Shown piece after piece: positions 1 to 13,545 of a stretch of 64,000 bases of DNA. Below the pieces are notes generated by a model. It was not told the origin of the DNA, searched no databases, and saw nothing but the letters and a program-made list of their open reading frames with translations. This DNA is from Marchantia polymorpha subsp. ruderalis (lineage: Eukaryota; Streptophyta; Marchantiopsida; Marchantiales; Marchantiaceae): NCBI GenBank assembly GCA_037833965.1, contig AP031356.1, positions 9,136,501-9,200,500 of the forward strand. Reading direction: 5' to 3'. How positions within the stretch are numbered: position 1 is the first letter of the stretch; each line of letters starts with the position of its first letter. A program made the translations under genes and the position numbers.

Positions 1-2594
1 GATCTGTACCTCCAAAGGATGACCATCTTCTCCAACAATGACCGTGTGAAGCGATTGATAGCTGCACAGATTTTACAATGCCCCGATCAGCAAACGAAAT
101 ACAGACGAAACATACTGAAGTTGCACAACCCTTCTGGTCCGCTCACAGCGGAAGTTAAGCATCGAAACATTGGTCACATTGTCTCGAACAACAGCATACC
201 CTACACCACTGAAATTTAGGACAAACAAATGTGTATTTCCATGAACGGGAAGGAAAGATTGTTGAAACCTCAACATACCCGTTGGACTTCGGTTGGCTAA
301 TGTAGTCCTTGCACTTCTTAGGAATGTTGTACCATAAACGATGGACCACTTCCAAAGCAGCATAACAACTTTCCTTGTCCTTCACAATCAACCTCAGTCC
401 ACGAACATCAAAAATCTCATCAATGCTCCGTCCCTTCCTGCACACACAGAAGAGTCACAAGGTAAGAATATGAATGCATTGCTTTGAGCTTCAAAGGTTC
501 AAATATACTGACCAGAGCTCAAAATTTCATCTTTCGGAAGAAATAAGAGTGTCAAAGCTAACCTGAGCATCTTCCTGTAGATACTGTAAAGGTTTTTTGG
601 GCGGCCGCAAATGTCCGTGAACTCAACTCCCTCCACCCGCAAAGCCTCCTCCAACTGCTGAATGGAGGACAAAACAACATTCGCCTGCCAGCCATGTGCC
701 ATTTTCGAAGCCAATTCCTGATGCTCCTGTGGCTTCAAATATTTGAAGCATGTGTCTTCGATCTCTGCTTTCCAGCTCCAAATTCCTAATCTGTTTGCAA
801 GAGGTGCAAATATTTCCAGAGATTCCTCAGCAATACGAATCTGCTTGTCAGCAGACAAGAAGTCCAAAGTCCTCAGGTTGTGAAGACGATCTGCAAGCTT
901 GATCAGAACCACCCTGACATCTACCATTGCTATGAACATAGTTCGCAGGCGGTCAGCTTCTTCCGGGTTCCCAGCGGTGTCATTATCCCGCGCTAACTGA
1001 CTGAACGTACTCAACTTTGACACCTGAACAACGTAAGAAAACCAACGTCAGTTTCCACGTGTGAAAAGCATACAAGCCTCGGAAGAGCATGTCATCTCAA
1101 GCGAATGGAACAATGAGAAGAAACTGCGTAAACTTACCCCAGCAACAAGGTACTCAATTTCACAACCAAACACTGCTCGAAGTTGTTCCTGATCTACAGA
1201 TGAGTCATCTAAGGTATCGTGCAATAGTCCCGCTGCCACCACAGTTGAGTCTGCGCCGGTCTGCGCGAGGAGAATAGCTGTTTCTACACAATGCGATAGG
1301 TACGAATCCCCGCTTCGCCTAACCTGCAATTCAAACGGTAAGGTCAAAGAACCGACTTAAGCAACACGAAAGCTCACGACTTGGCGAACCGTCGGCAAGA
1401 AAAAAATCTTCCTAGCCTGGACTAAGACGGGCATTGCGATTGACAGGCAGAAGTTCACTACCCCCCACCATCTACAAACTCTTGAGATGTGTCCAAACTC
1501 GAGTACCAGGTCCAAACTTCAAGTTAAAGACAAACCGAACCACCAATCCGCAGTTCGCATTCAGGCCAAGAGAGATGATAACGACGATACTACAACGCAA
1601 ACTGTGAACTTGATTTCTTTGACACTCGAGCTTCACTTACTTGATTCTTGTGGGCTTCTTCTGCGACCTGGAAAGCCTTGATGACGACGGGGTCTTCGAA
1701 AATCTTATGTCGGGCCTTGGCATAAGACAACAAATCATCCGCTGATGTAACCGAACTTGTATTCCTAGGGGGGGAAGAGGGAAGCGGAGACTCCGCAAGC
1801 CTTGACAATCTCCGCCTTGTTTCCTGTAGATCCTGCACTTCTCCTTCGGAATTCACCTCGGCACCCTCGTTAGATCGATTGAACCCTTCAACCCGAGAAA
1901 AATACCGACCTTTGCTCCCTTTCTCAATATCAGACGAGAGGGGCGCGCCCCCTGTGGAAGAATCGGGAGTCGTAAGTCTGGTCTGATACCCAACAAGATT
2001 GCCATCGCCGCCGACTTCGAAGCCCACGCTTCTCGACAGTGGCCGACGTTCGTCTACAGACAGAGAGCTTCTCCTCCTGCTGTGCCGTTCTATGTGGGGA
2101 TCCAACGGTGGAAGACCTGCAGTGCTCGCAGCGCTATCCCATGCAATCAGCGAGTAGATGGGCGAATTGTGGTGACTGCTTCGAGATGGCGGGCCATGAA
2201 GTACCGATACAGGACTCCGCTCTTTCAAACGACATGAAGACACGGTTGGAATACTAATAGATCCACTGCGGCTGTCGGTGATGTCCCAGGCCCCAACATT
2301 GTGAGTCAAATCATTCTGCGAGGAACTGCGTGAAAGAGCAGCCCCGCAATTGATTGAAGAATAATCCACACCATCACCGAGAGAGCAGGGAGACAAACAA
2401 GAGGGCTTGCCTGAGGGGCTCGAGAAAAGGCCACTCAATCCCCCCAGTGGTCTCGTAGCAGGGCTATTAAGAGAAGTCCGACTAAGACAGTCGATGTCAT
2501 ACACAGATGAGGTAGAGCAGGTCACAGAACTTTGCGTAGTCCAAATTGCCGCAGGGGGCGAGCTGGAGTACAGGGCAATCCCAGCCATGAGCAT
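1..2594 (-). CDS. RelA/SpoT homologue (p)ppGpp hydrolase/synthetase, RSH2/RSH3-like, 5' part
   Basis: This is the N-terminal part of a plant RSH enzyme, which makes and degrades the alarmone (p)ppGpp, normally in chloroplasts. I read five coding exons on the minus strand: 2594-1641, 1323-1138, 1023-563, 437-279 and 61 to beyond the left edge. All have GT-AG borders and the phases agree. The first ~318 residues are Ser/Pro-rich and include a likely plastid transit region opening MLMAGIALYSSSPP, as in RSH2/RSH3. The HD hydrolase domain follows, with its metal-binding set visible: H in YLSHCVET (~329), HD in GLLHDT (~353-354), D in KLADRLHN (~425). The synthetase domain begins at GRPKNLYSIY and continues through DEIFDVRGLRL and YQSLHTV. 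Exon 5 is only just entered, so the rest of the synthetase domain and any C-terminal module are not visible. A second in-frame Met at 2588 is an alternative start. The family assignment is firm; RSH2/3 rather than RSH1 is inferred from the N-terminus. Confidence 0.93.
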
Positions 2595-3950
2595 ACCACC
2601 TTCCTACCGTCCGATAGCAGGCAAACCCGAGTTCGAGCGCAACTAAACAACCAAATTGGACAATTGCCTCGAGAACAATGCTTCTTCAACTAAACCAGAT
2701 TCGAGCGCCTGTCAAGCCTCGTCCGTCCACGCCTGTCAATCTACAGCAAGGCAGAGAAAACTTCTGCTCCTAATCTATTCGAACCCTAACGCCTCTTTTG
2801 ATCGCAAACGCTCCGCTCGAAGAAAACTTTCTAAAACTTCACCAGAAGCCAATCGCTAAAACCTGGACGACACAGAAATCCTCTCAAACACGGTGAGCAG
2901 ACGATGATACAGCAGGTTCTCTATCCACAGTTCGTCCATATTCAGCGTACCAATCCTCCCGACTTCTTCCACGCCCCAGGGACTGCAGAATGGCAATTAA
3001 AATCTAAAAGAACCTCAACACACAACTGCAAACTTGCCGGCTCTCAAACCACTTCACTCCTCGTACAAAACCAACCCCGTCTCGTGTCGGCCAGAACTAA
3101 AACCTGCCTCTGGTTATGGAGGGCTGCTTATGAAGGCCAGCCGACGAGGTCGAGTGCAGCGATGGAGGGAGGGAGGGGGCGAGCGAGCGGATAAGCGCGA
3201 CGGGGCGGGAGCCGCTGGCGAGGGTCAAGACGACGAGTACGAGGACGAGCGGAGAATGAAGAGAGCGAAGGGCGCCAGTGAACGGAAGAGTCCGAGAGAC
3301 GATTGCGCGTTTTGTCTCACGCTCCCCTCCGTCCGTCGCTCCCAGGGACGGTCCGTCTCTTTGGGGCCACGAAAGCGCGCGGGAGGTCACGACGGTTTAG
3401 CCCCAGGTCGCACGCCAACGCGCAAGGACCACATTACCCGTGCCACCGGTGACCGCGAGCCCGCGCCGGCGATCGGCATGCATGTGTTCGTCTCGCTCTC
3501 TCTCCCTCTCCGACCATGGTGGCACAACGGGGCGGCGGGGCCCATGCAGCCCTTGGCCGTCCAGTTTGCCTGACACGTGCCCGACGCTTTTGCACAGCTG
3601 TTGCATTTCTACGGACTCGGGGCGAAAAGAAACCTTCGTACGCCGGTCTAGCCCGGGCCCTGGACGGAGGCCCTCCCAAACGTGCCGTGCTTCGGACTTC
3701 CCTCGGACATTCAGCGCACGTATACCCTCCTCGGCTGGTCGCCGGCGGTTGGTATGTACATACACGTCAGAGCCCTGAGGGTTCGGTATCATTTCGCTTG
3801 GCCCCTTCCTACTCGTCTCGAACTGGGCCATTCTCCGTGCATGAACCATCCCGAGCTTACCACGTCTTGCCGCCATCGAGAGCCCCAGGCTTTGTTCCTA
3901 GACACGTACAGTAATGCATGTGCTCCAACCATTTACCATTACAACTAGCG
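2595..3950. promoter_or_regulatory. GC-rich 5' flank of the RSH gene
   Basis: This stretch upstream of the RSH start is markedly richer in G, C and CpG than the DNA beyond about 3950, with pyrimidine tracts around 3490-3510. Overlapping open frames occur on both strands here, but none has recognisable protein content and they look like by-products of high GC. It most likely holds the 5'UTR and promoter of the RSH gene. I could not place a TATA box or transcription start. Confidence 0.45.
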
Positions 3951-6900
3951 TACGTCAATTGAGACATCGTATTTGTACTCTCGGAGGTTTTGTACGATCG
4001 CTGATTTTGCATACTGCCGCATTTCAGATCTTCGTCCTTTGAGGCTGCTACAGATCTACCGTTTCTGTCACCCAAATCCAAGAAAACATTTATTTAAGAT
4101 CTGTAAGTTATGCAGACGGTGTTTCGTCTTCAATTTTCCAAATGTTTAAGAAAAGAATGTGCCCGTCTTTCTTGGTGCCTCGGTCGAAAATATTCTGTAG
4201 GTGTTTAGAACCAATCGAATGTGGAGATACATTTCGTTTGAATCTAGATTGTGAGTATGTACTTTTCTAGAAATGATTATGTTGACGAAACCTTCGCTTG
4301 TATGTCATTCTGACAATTAACCGATTTGTTCCTTTACTCGTGATAAACACAACATACCTTGCTTTAGGGTCGAGAATGAAATATTAGCTATTCTCAACTC
4401 AATTATCACAAGAGTAAACTCAGATGTAGAATATCATCACACTGGCCTCTTGCCAGTCAATTCAAAGGTTGACACTGCTTTCTGATTGCCCATGTAATTA
4501 GAAACATGACCATTTTCGTTATTTCAACAGCATGCATCAGTCATAGACCGATTTTTTTAATCTCCTTGGAAAACTTGAAGCAAATAAATGTCGGCCCAGA
4601 TTTGTATACACTCTGGATCCGTCTTTCGGGGCCACAGAGCCTAAAACATGACACGCAGGGCACTCAGTTTCCCTTCATCCGTGATGGACATTAACTTATA
4701 GCCGATTCTACCGTAACGGACGGCGATAAATACAGACGACAACGATTTGGACGGTAGTGGATGGCAACGGACAGCGGAAGCGGTGACCGCTCACTCCTTG
4801 ACCTTGGACCCTCACGCTCCTGCTGACCCAGCACATTCTTCAAGAACCCGTGTCTAACTCCCAAGGCCGTCAAGAACCTCAGGCTCCACCCGCGGGCGTT
4901 CCTCACGGAAAAGCGGTGGGTCCCGTCCTTCGAAAGGAACGGATCCAGGAAGGTTGCGTCAGGCGAAATATCTTTTCTCAACATCTTATTCGTCGATCGC
5001 CGCTCTTATACTGAAAGACTTTCCGCATTCGCATCGGGGGAATGACCACGGACCTTCCAAACCAAGCGGAAGAGGACTCAAGGGGGGCTGCATAATCAAC
5101 CACGGTCAGCAGTCAACCCTCGGAGCAGCATACATTGTCAAGGGGAATGTGCGCAGCTATACCTCCCTTTTGCACCTACGGACACGATCAACTGTCATTC
5201 AGTTTATGTACTGTGTATTTGACTGCATGTCTATTAGCATACTGTACCTAAATCCATACCGTAGTCTAAACCGGCAGTCATAGCATCGTGTCACCGAGAA
5301 GTCCGTGCTCCAAAGTTACGGTCCTCTGTAGAGAGAGTGGAGTGAACTCTACGTTTCATACCGCTCAAGGGTACAGAGTACGCAACACGTCAATCGGAGA
5401 CACATTGTATTTCGGAGACATTAGGATGTGGATATACGCCAACACTGAAGTAGATTACAAGCATCCATCCAGTCTGGATGTATAGTTGCATGAAACTAAA
5501 CCCTAATCTAGAGTGCTCCACAGGACCCTAGTAATTATATTTGAAAAGTATCTAAGAGTCGGAGAAAATTTATTAGCAATCACATCTTATGGACTCGGAC
5601 TAAGGAGATCTCTGGATCAAATGTAAAATTACATGCTACAAGACATCTCTTGCAAGTTTTAACCTTAAAACACGAATCTCTTCATTTTTTCTGAAAATTT
5701 GAGATATATCTAGCAATCATTGATGATGCATATATTTAGATTGCTCTTGAAAATCATTGCAAGAAAAAATAATACAAATAAAAATCTTTCACATAACACA
5801 TGCTGAGTTCAGAACACTTTAGAAAATGGTGAATTCATCCAATCATGATGGTGCTTTATATTCCTAGGGTTTGATGATCGATCGTAACAAGTCTATGAAA
5901 TACCAACCACTCATACACAAGTAAAATGTGTAATGAACTGTGCATTCATCGGGTGTCTCGTACTCATGCATATGTATGTCACGTGATTGTGGGTCATACA
6001 TATTGCGTACTCCGATGAGAAAAGAGTCCCATGAGTCATGTGTATGGAGTCCTTAGTACTGTGTTACTACACGTTTTAATTGCGAGCAATCCGCAATCAC
6101 GGAGGTCCTCAACAATTGAGGAATCCAGTACATACGGAAACGTCTTTGGTGCCGACGGGCGCTCAATCATAACCCCCCCTGCAGTAAGCTAATGAGTGAC
6201 GGTCCAGGTGTGAAAAGAACTTCTAGCCATGACATGCGTGTACAAACCTTGATGATATGATTCTCACCAGAATTGCATCATCCTTTATCCAGATCAACAT
6301 CCAACCATTATAAGATATTTGCATTATAATTTACGTGTGACATCCTGAACTGTTTTACGGGTGGAAAGTTGACTAGAGAGCGAGACCATCTGCGATAATA
6401 ATCTTCGGTGCCAATGAAAAGCAAAGTACGGAGATAAGTGAATCAAACAATGGGGAGTTCGCAGTAGTTGTAAGTCGACATCAGAAGACGGATATGGTTG
6501 AAGTACTGCAGTAACAAGATCTGTTGAGTGATGTGAGGCAGCCTCCAGCACGATACAAGAAACGAAGTTCGGTTAAGACCATGTTCGCTAGGTGACAAGT
6601 GGAACAACGTCGTGGTGACCGCAAACATTTGGTCTTAAACCAACAATGTGGCGAGACCGAAGAACCTCCTGACATGGCAATGCTTACTGTATTTTTCTTG
6701 ACCCCTCAAATCATATTTCTGTGGAGGCAATGTACCCAATCACGACCTGGCAAGTGGTTGCAAATGTACCTGAAGGTGAAACCGGAAGTTAGCTCTGGGT
6801 GTGAATCGAACCCACAAGTTGCACTTGCAACGGGTGACCGTCCGATGTGGCAAAGTTGACCCTAGTCTGTAACCCGATGATTGGAACAAGTCACGGGTGG

Positions 6901-9290
6901 TATTGCTGACTAGATCTACACAATTGGTCCAAAATCATTGCCATGTGGTGCATCTGGACGGCCTCGGCTCAGCACTCACTGACATGTACAGTGCAGTGCT
7001 GGAGCAACCCACCGGCGCCATGGCTTCGGTGAAGTTAACTTGCTCTAAAGTGGCCGGTTTAGTGCCGCCAACGGGAACAGTTGAACATTCCAGCACAAGG
7101 ATGCTGACCAGACTTTCCAATAACCTGTCCACGACGTCGCCGCCAGTCTGACTAGATCTCCACCAGGAAACAGGAACAATCAGAAGGTGTGAACGGAAAC
7201 GCCCCCTGGGGTTAATGCCCCTAGTCCCAACCAGTCTGAGCTAACCACTAGTCTCCAAGTGGGAGGAGTCCGCCGGCATCTTTGGATGGGCTCTCTTACT
7301 GCTCAGAAGTAAATGGCTTCAAGCACTCATAGGAGTCAAATCCGGAAATGAACTCGAGTTCAAACCTTCCGCCCCGCGGTTTCTAACTCGATGACAAGTG
7401 GTGTTTCAACCATGGTGAGGGCCCGCGGTGGACGACACGTCGTCGACGTGTGATGTGTCCCCACGTGATGGCCACATGGGCTGGGAGAACTCTCATACAT
7501 GTTCGCTTCGCACTGTGAGACCGAACGGCCGTGAACCAGAGGGTGGAGTGTGTTCGCACTGGGCGCCAGGGTTCGAACGCCACTTCGGAACGCTACTGCT
7601 CCGTCATTGGGAAAGTCTTCATGTCAACACGTGGTGACATGAACGAATCACGGCCCCAATTACCTCCTCCTCCTCGTCGAGAAAGAATATATCGACTTTA
7701 CTCCGCTTTCGTCAAGTATCTCTGTTGATCTTTGTAGGGTCGGGTTCACGTGAACTGAGGAGGAAAAAGACGCCATTCTTGTAGGAAGGGACATCCCGAG
7801 TCTTTGTCTGTAGTTCGAATCAGATCTCCAATTTTCTTGCCATGGGCCACGTCCCGACGATAGTGGAACATGTTCATTGTTGGCATGGTTGATGACAGTT
7901 CTTGCGAGCACCAGTTGTAGGACGTTAAATCAACTGTGGGTCCATCCCTTGGACAAAAGTGATTACAAATCTATCTAGAAAAAATTTTAACAAAGCTGGC
8001 GTGAGAGCCAGATTAGATTAAACGTGCTTCCTTCTTCTTCTTCTTCTTTTTGGGAAGTGGAAAACTGCATCAGGAATCTTTCCGTACTTCTAAGCTTGAT
8101 GTAAGTTTCAAGCATATTACTTTTGTAAATTGTTTCTTGTACGGAAGAAATTTAATTCCTGTAACGAGGAAATGTGGACCTTTGCACAGCATTCCTGGTG
8201 ATTATGATGCAATCCAACCTACCACGTTAAAACTAAAACCATAAATCATGCAATCAATTACTATACCAAAGCTCAGATGCCGAAAGGCCTGATGTAGGAT
8301 AAAAATGAACTCGAGTCTGAAAGAAAAGAAAGAAGAAATCGATGGGTTTTTAAGCATATTTAAGACAGCCCAGTGAACATGGAAGCTCTAATCGTATGCA
8401 TTTTTGGGATGCGCATAATACACGTATCCTCAATTTTACCATGTGACAGTCAGGTGAAGATATTTCGGAAGAAATACAAATATCTATGATATCAGGAAAT
8501 ATGTAAATAGGGAAACTATGTCTTGTCTTTAATGTAAATCTTACACGCAGGTAATGAAGAAAATTATAAATACTATAAGGCATTGATACGATGCGATTTT
8601 TCTCCCTATAGAATTGTTGTCCTTATAAAGCATGCAACCTGTAGACAGTAAAGTGCCGAGGTTTGTTGGCGAAAAGGACGTGAAGATAAGCATAAATGTA
8701 CAAATTCACTGTTGTACCTTGAGGTTGAAACCTTCTTTTCCAGGTGGAGACATAGGTCGAGTTTTTTGACCCGGAATATTCATCGAGATACGTGCTCATG
8801 ACGGTGAATTGTAATGTCTCCATGACGTTACACGAAAAAAAGTCGGCAAGATGGTAGTACATTGGATAATGTACTGCTCGGATTTCAAGTGCGCTCTTCC
8901 TGATGACGCTCACAAGGTATACATGAACTTGAGGTTCACGACTACGTCCAAAATGTCAAATTCAGACTGAGAAGTTGCATGCATGCAGTGCTCCGCTAAA
9001 CCCCTGAAGTTATTCACAGATGACACCCCATTCATTTGGTCCTAAGTTTTGCATAACCCTTTCGATTTTCGCTCGATCACTCTATCATCTACGCCGTATG
9101 GAATTCTGTGTATTCATGAACTATTGTCCATCCAAAGACCCTTCAGATTGTTGTGATCAGTCCCTCCGCATCAACTTTAGAGTCTTCAAGAATGTCGAAG
9201 GGGGCCAGATTTATACCCAAAAAATAGGAGAAGACCCCATGAAGCCGTACAAAGAAGAAAACAAACATGTACATTGACGGCTAGATCCGG
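3951..9290. other. Gene-poor stretch, no recognisable gene
   Basis: I see only short open frames without family resemblance. Base composition drifts from mixed (4.6-5.3 kb and 6.6-7.9 kb are GC-richer) to AT-rich. Two spots carry a GGTTCGA-type box in one orientation (near 6795 on minus, 7569 on plus), but no cloverleaf can be built around them. The GC-richer patches could be old transposon pieces; I cannot assign them. Confidence 0.4.
8027..8050. repeat. CTT microsatellite
   Basis: A short pure run of CTT trinucleotides followed by T residues. It is too short to suggest function. Confidence 0.8.
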
Positions 9291-12200
9291 AATTAGGTCT
9301 TCAAGAATTATGAAAAATTACTTTTAGGCACCTCAAGCTGCGTGATCATCATGTCAAAACTTGAAATTTTCTAACATAAAGTCATGCACGTATTTGCTGT
9401 AAAGGGTCCATACGTCTACCACCTTCAAATGTTTCCATCTATCCAGCTTCATCCTTATCTTCCGACCTCATAAGAGATAAGCTTATAGATCAATGTTTAG
9501 GTCTAACACGTCAATGTAGACTTGTGTAGGTTTGATTATTGTCATCAGTTTATGTCTTCCAATACAATTGGTTCTCCTACCATGGCAAGGAAAAAAATTA
9601 TGCTCCCTTCTTGGAGAGTGTCGCCTTCATAATTTAAAACCTTCAGTAGTAATTTGGCTTGACATATACCATACAAGTTGAAAGGAATCTGGTGAAATCT
9701 AAAATTTGCTTATATTTGTCATCAGGTCAACACATTCATGTTTGTCTGTTCTCACCTATCCCGACATGATGAAGTTGAAGGAAATTGACTTTGATAATTG
9801 TAATCAGTAGCAGGGTTTCTGCTGTTATGTTTCAAGGGCAACAAAGTGACGTGGAACCAATAAATTATCAGAATTGCAACTTTGATCACATCTGTATGGG
9901 ATCATACTTCTAGAAAACAGCCAAAGAAAACTCCACGGCGGCGGTTTCAAGATCTAGATAGTAAAACTATATACAATTTCAAATCATCATCAAGTAATAG
10001 ATGTTTTTTTTAAAGAAAACAAAACAACTAAACTTTTATGTCTCTATCGTGAATTATGTAGTAGGTAGATATTTATGTGAAATATCATACAAAGCAGTTA
10101 AGGCTGATTGTCCACTTAATGGCATTCATATTGAGATAGCGTCGTTTGTATACCTAGTGTCTTGAGTTATCAAATCTTAAATTCTAGTTTTAGAGGAAGG
10201 GGCTATTGTGCACATTATAGAATTAGAGAACCTTTACTAGTTTCATTACAAAGTGGATTTTGTTAGAATATATCTTCATTTTCATATCATTCTGATAATG
10301 TATTGATGAACACTTTGAAACAAGAAGAGTAGTTCAAAACTTCCAATTAAATATTTGGAATAGTCTTGTATATTCTTGATAATCTAGAAGTATGTTTGGC
10401 AAATGTTGGGTTCATGTTAGCTTTGATATGATATTTTCAGTATATTTAAGTAATCAATAGGTTGAAGCTTTCACTGAAGATCTAGAAACAAAATTGATCT
10501 AGATTTTTTGCTCATCAAGTTTATATTTTTTCATTTGAATTTTAGTCAACATTTTGGAATAGATATTTGCAAGACTGCAAGCGTTGCTGGATTTAGGGTA
10601 TCTTGGGTTGAATTAAGTATGTATTTTAAGACATTTGTCCAATTTTTGGTTAAAAAAATACCAATAAAGGAAATGACGTCTTATTCTAATATTTACATAA
10701 ACAGCATCAGATTCAGTGAAAGTTTGTTGAGCTAAATATGTTTGTTTTTAACAATTGTTCAACTTTTGGTTGAAACAAATTTTATTTTAAAGTATAAACG
10801 TCTAAATTTGTATCACTACAGGATTCTAAGTGATGATATAAAACACACATAAAATAAATAATAAATAAAATTATCAAATGAAACATGTTGTGATCTAAAA
10901 TTCTGGAAGTTTATAAAAACTTAGAGTTTTTTGAATAGACAAGTATTAATAGTCGTGAAAATATCAAATTGTGTATTTTTGAAAAAATTTGCATCAAAAA
11001 GTAATTTATAACAAGTTGAGAAAAAATCAATCTCATAATAGTTGAATTTTTAACTTCAATTTGTTTTAATTAACACCAAATATCTTCAAAATTAGATTCA
11101 ATGTTGTTAAGTAGTATCACAATGCTATACCACTCCATAAATAAAAAATTGGATGCAAATGTTTGGAAACAATTTATTTTTTTAATTCTTATCATTCTTT
11201 ATTACATCTCTAACTCTTGTGAATCATGTTTTATTAATGATATGTGTTTAGAATAGAATTGCTTCAATGTTTGTAGAAATGAAGCAAGATTTGTGAATAA
11301 GTCAAATTATTTATGTTTCTACTCAATGATAAAAGATTTGTTGATATGTAGACTGGATGTATGGTTGTGATGCTGAAAGGTTGAGATTGACCTTAATTTT
11401 ACATGTTGTGATGATAAGAGATAATGATTTTAAAATTTATACAGTCTATACGAGTTTTACAATCTTTTTGCTTAGCAAGCAAAATCAAACATTAATGTTG
11501 TGATATGGTATTATAAGTTTAAAGGAAAAAATAACAATGAATGGAAATGATGCATTGAATCATGATGTGATTCAACATAGAAGAGACATTCTTTTATTCA
11601 CAAGTAAACGTTATTTAAGGAGATCAAATGAATAAATAACAATAACAATTCAAAATTTTATTTAGTATAGTATTAAATAAAAATTTGACATATACTGGTC
11701 TGATGATTTTTTAATAAACAATAAGACACACATGATAATCATTGTTTAAATATTTTAAACAATGATTATTAAAATATTTTAGTTTTTTTGGTCAAGTTTC
11801 AATTTCAATGATCTTATTATTTAAGCTAGTTTAATTATATATTAATTCATATATAAAATAAAAATAAATAACATTTGTCATTGTTTAAATTAAAATCATG
11901 AGTCTTAAAGTGAAAATTTTATTGAAAAAATTTTATCGAAAATATTTTGATTTTTACTTAAAATACAAATCATATTGCTTTTTAGTCTATCAATAAAGAT
12001 AAATGTATGAATTATGTTTGTTTTGGAAAATAAGCACATATTTTACTTTTACTATATAATATATCACAATACAACATTATATTGAATTATGGTATTGAAA
12101 AAACGATATAACATTAGATTATAGTACAAGATAAAAAATATACATAAAAGTTGAAAAATAAAATTAAACTTTTAAATAAATTGAATGAAATTAATCTTAT

Positions 12201-12298
12201 TTTTTATTAACAAAAAAAATTTTGCTTATTTTAATTTTTTATTTAAAATAATAATAATAATCTATCATATTATGTGAGTCATAAATTGAAGTAGAAAA

Positions 12299-12952
12299 TC
12301 AAAACAAAAATTGAAGTAAATGGATTGAAAATATTTTATAAAAATTTTCAGTCAAGTATTTGTCAATTTTAAGAGTGACTACTTCTGATTCCGCAATCCG
12401 CAATACTTTATGATTTCTTCGTTTACAACGAGTGTTATTTGAAATCTCTCTTGAATTATTGACATAATAGTTTACAAATCGTAGAATCAAAGAAATTTGT
12501 TCCTTTGTCGATTTGTCTTGAATCTTATCAATCAGCAAACAAAAAAAGCTATCAGTGATCTACTTCACAATATGTTCTCGGACACATGAAGCGAGGATTT
12601 TCATATCTACTTCTTGATATCCAAAAATGTCATCGTCACATTCTTTGATACACGATCAAGACAAACACGTTGATGAAATGCAAAAGCTGATTGGGAGGAG
12701 TAAGTAGTTCAAAAAAATTTCACAATTGAATGAATCTCTAGATTCTTCATGACAGCAAAATGCAAGATCTTAATGTGTCAAAACTTGCACTTTCTCAATA
12801 GATGCTGCTAACCGAAGTCTGTGATCAATTTTTTGTTGTTCAGATTGATTATCTAGTGTGAAGTCAATGAAAATATGATGGTTTGCTAATGACTTCCAAG
12901 CACTAAAGTGCTGAGGGTGAACTATAGTGTGTTTATCGACATGTTTTGTCAA
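12299..12952 (-). pseudogene. hAT-type transposase relic (DUF4371 / TTF-zinc-finger class)
   Basis: Reading from 12952 down, two broken frames match the order seen in TTF-type zinc-finger / DUF4371 hAT transposases. First comes SEQQKIDHRLRLAASIEKV, then DLAFCCHEESRDSFN (the family's LAFRGHDES block). After an interruption come SFFCLLIDKIQDKSTKEQ and ISLILRFVNYY (the VDE-x-D-S-K-EQ...LRFV block that contains the first catalytic acidic residue in this class). Several stops and frame changes separate the pieces. The C-terminal dimerisation part was not found. It sits in very AT-rich DNA and is clearly dead. The assignment rests on motif order rather than an alignment. Confidence 0.6.
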
Positions 12953-13349
12953 TTTTCAGTCTTTTCCTGTAATTTTGTATCCACTTGCAAACCCTTCATT
13001 GACAAATTGCATAGAAGCTTGCGTATCTTGCGCAAATAAATAACATGAAAAACAATAGAGAGCATACTATTGCAAAGCTATATCCAAGCCAAAGATGCAA
13101 AGCAAAACATTGAAAATAAAAATGACAAAGTTAATCATTCTGTTTTACAGAAGTATATTTTGACAGTTGTAGTTGAAATGACTACTAAGATATATAGTAC
13201 TTTCAAAATATATCCTTCTAAGATGCTGGTTAGGACAAAATGATTGGTCTAAAATCTAGATCGCGCTCCAACAAATCCACAAACAAATGTTCTATACATT
13301 GACACTTTGATGCAAGAGATGTTAACATAAGTGATACGGACAATCTCAA

Positions 13350-13545
13350 CATCTCCAACCAAAAAACAATCAAAAGTAAAAGACAGAAGCGTTAAACTTT
13401 CCCAACCACAAAAAAATCAGAAAAAAAGACAAAACGTCCGACTTCTTCAACCATAAAAAAAATTAGAAAAAGAAGACAGAAGCGTCAAACTTCTCCAACC
13501 ACCAAACAATTAGAAACAAAATATAAAACCATCAGACAATAAAAA
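13350..13545. repeat. Imperfect tandem repeat, unit about 45-48 bp, four units
   Basis: Four successive units share the pattern CTCCAACCA, an A-rich centre, then GACAGAAGCGTCAAACTT or variants. Units start near 13351, 13398, 13443 and 13491. Length varies by a few bases through changes in A runs. No coding potential is evident. Confidence 0.65.

Noticed and set aside
2595..3950. Several overlapping open frames of 80-180 codons on both strands
   Set aside because: They overlap each other in a GC-rich stretch with simple Arg/Pro/Ser-rich content and no family motifs, as expected from GC-rich promoter DNA.
6780..6850. GGTTCGATTC box (minus strand), possible tRNA or tRNA-derived SINE
   Set aside because: A B-box-like sequence is present but no acceptor, D or anticodon stems can be formed and no clear A box lies at the right distance. 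A second box near 7569 is equally isolated.
13350..13545. Tandem array considered as a CRISPR-like array
   Set aside because: The units are contiguous and imperfect with no unique spacers, and the genome is a plant's.
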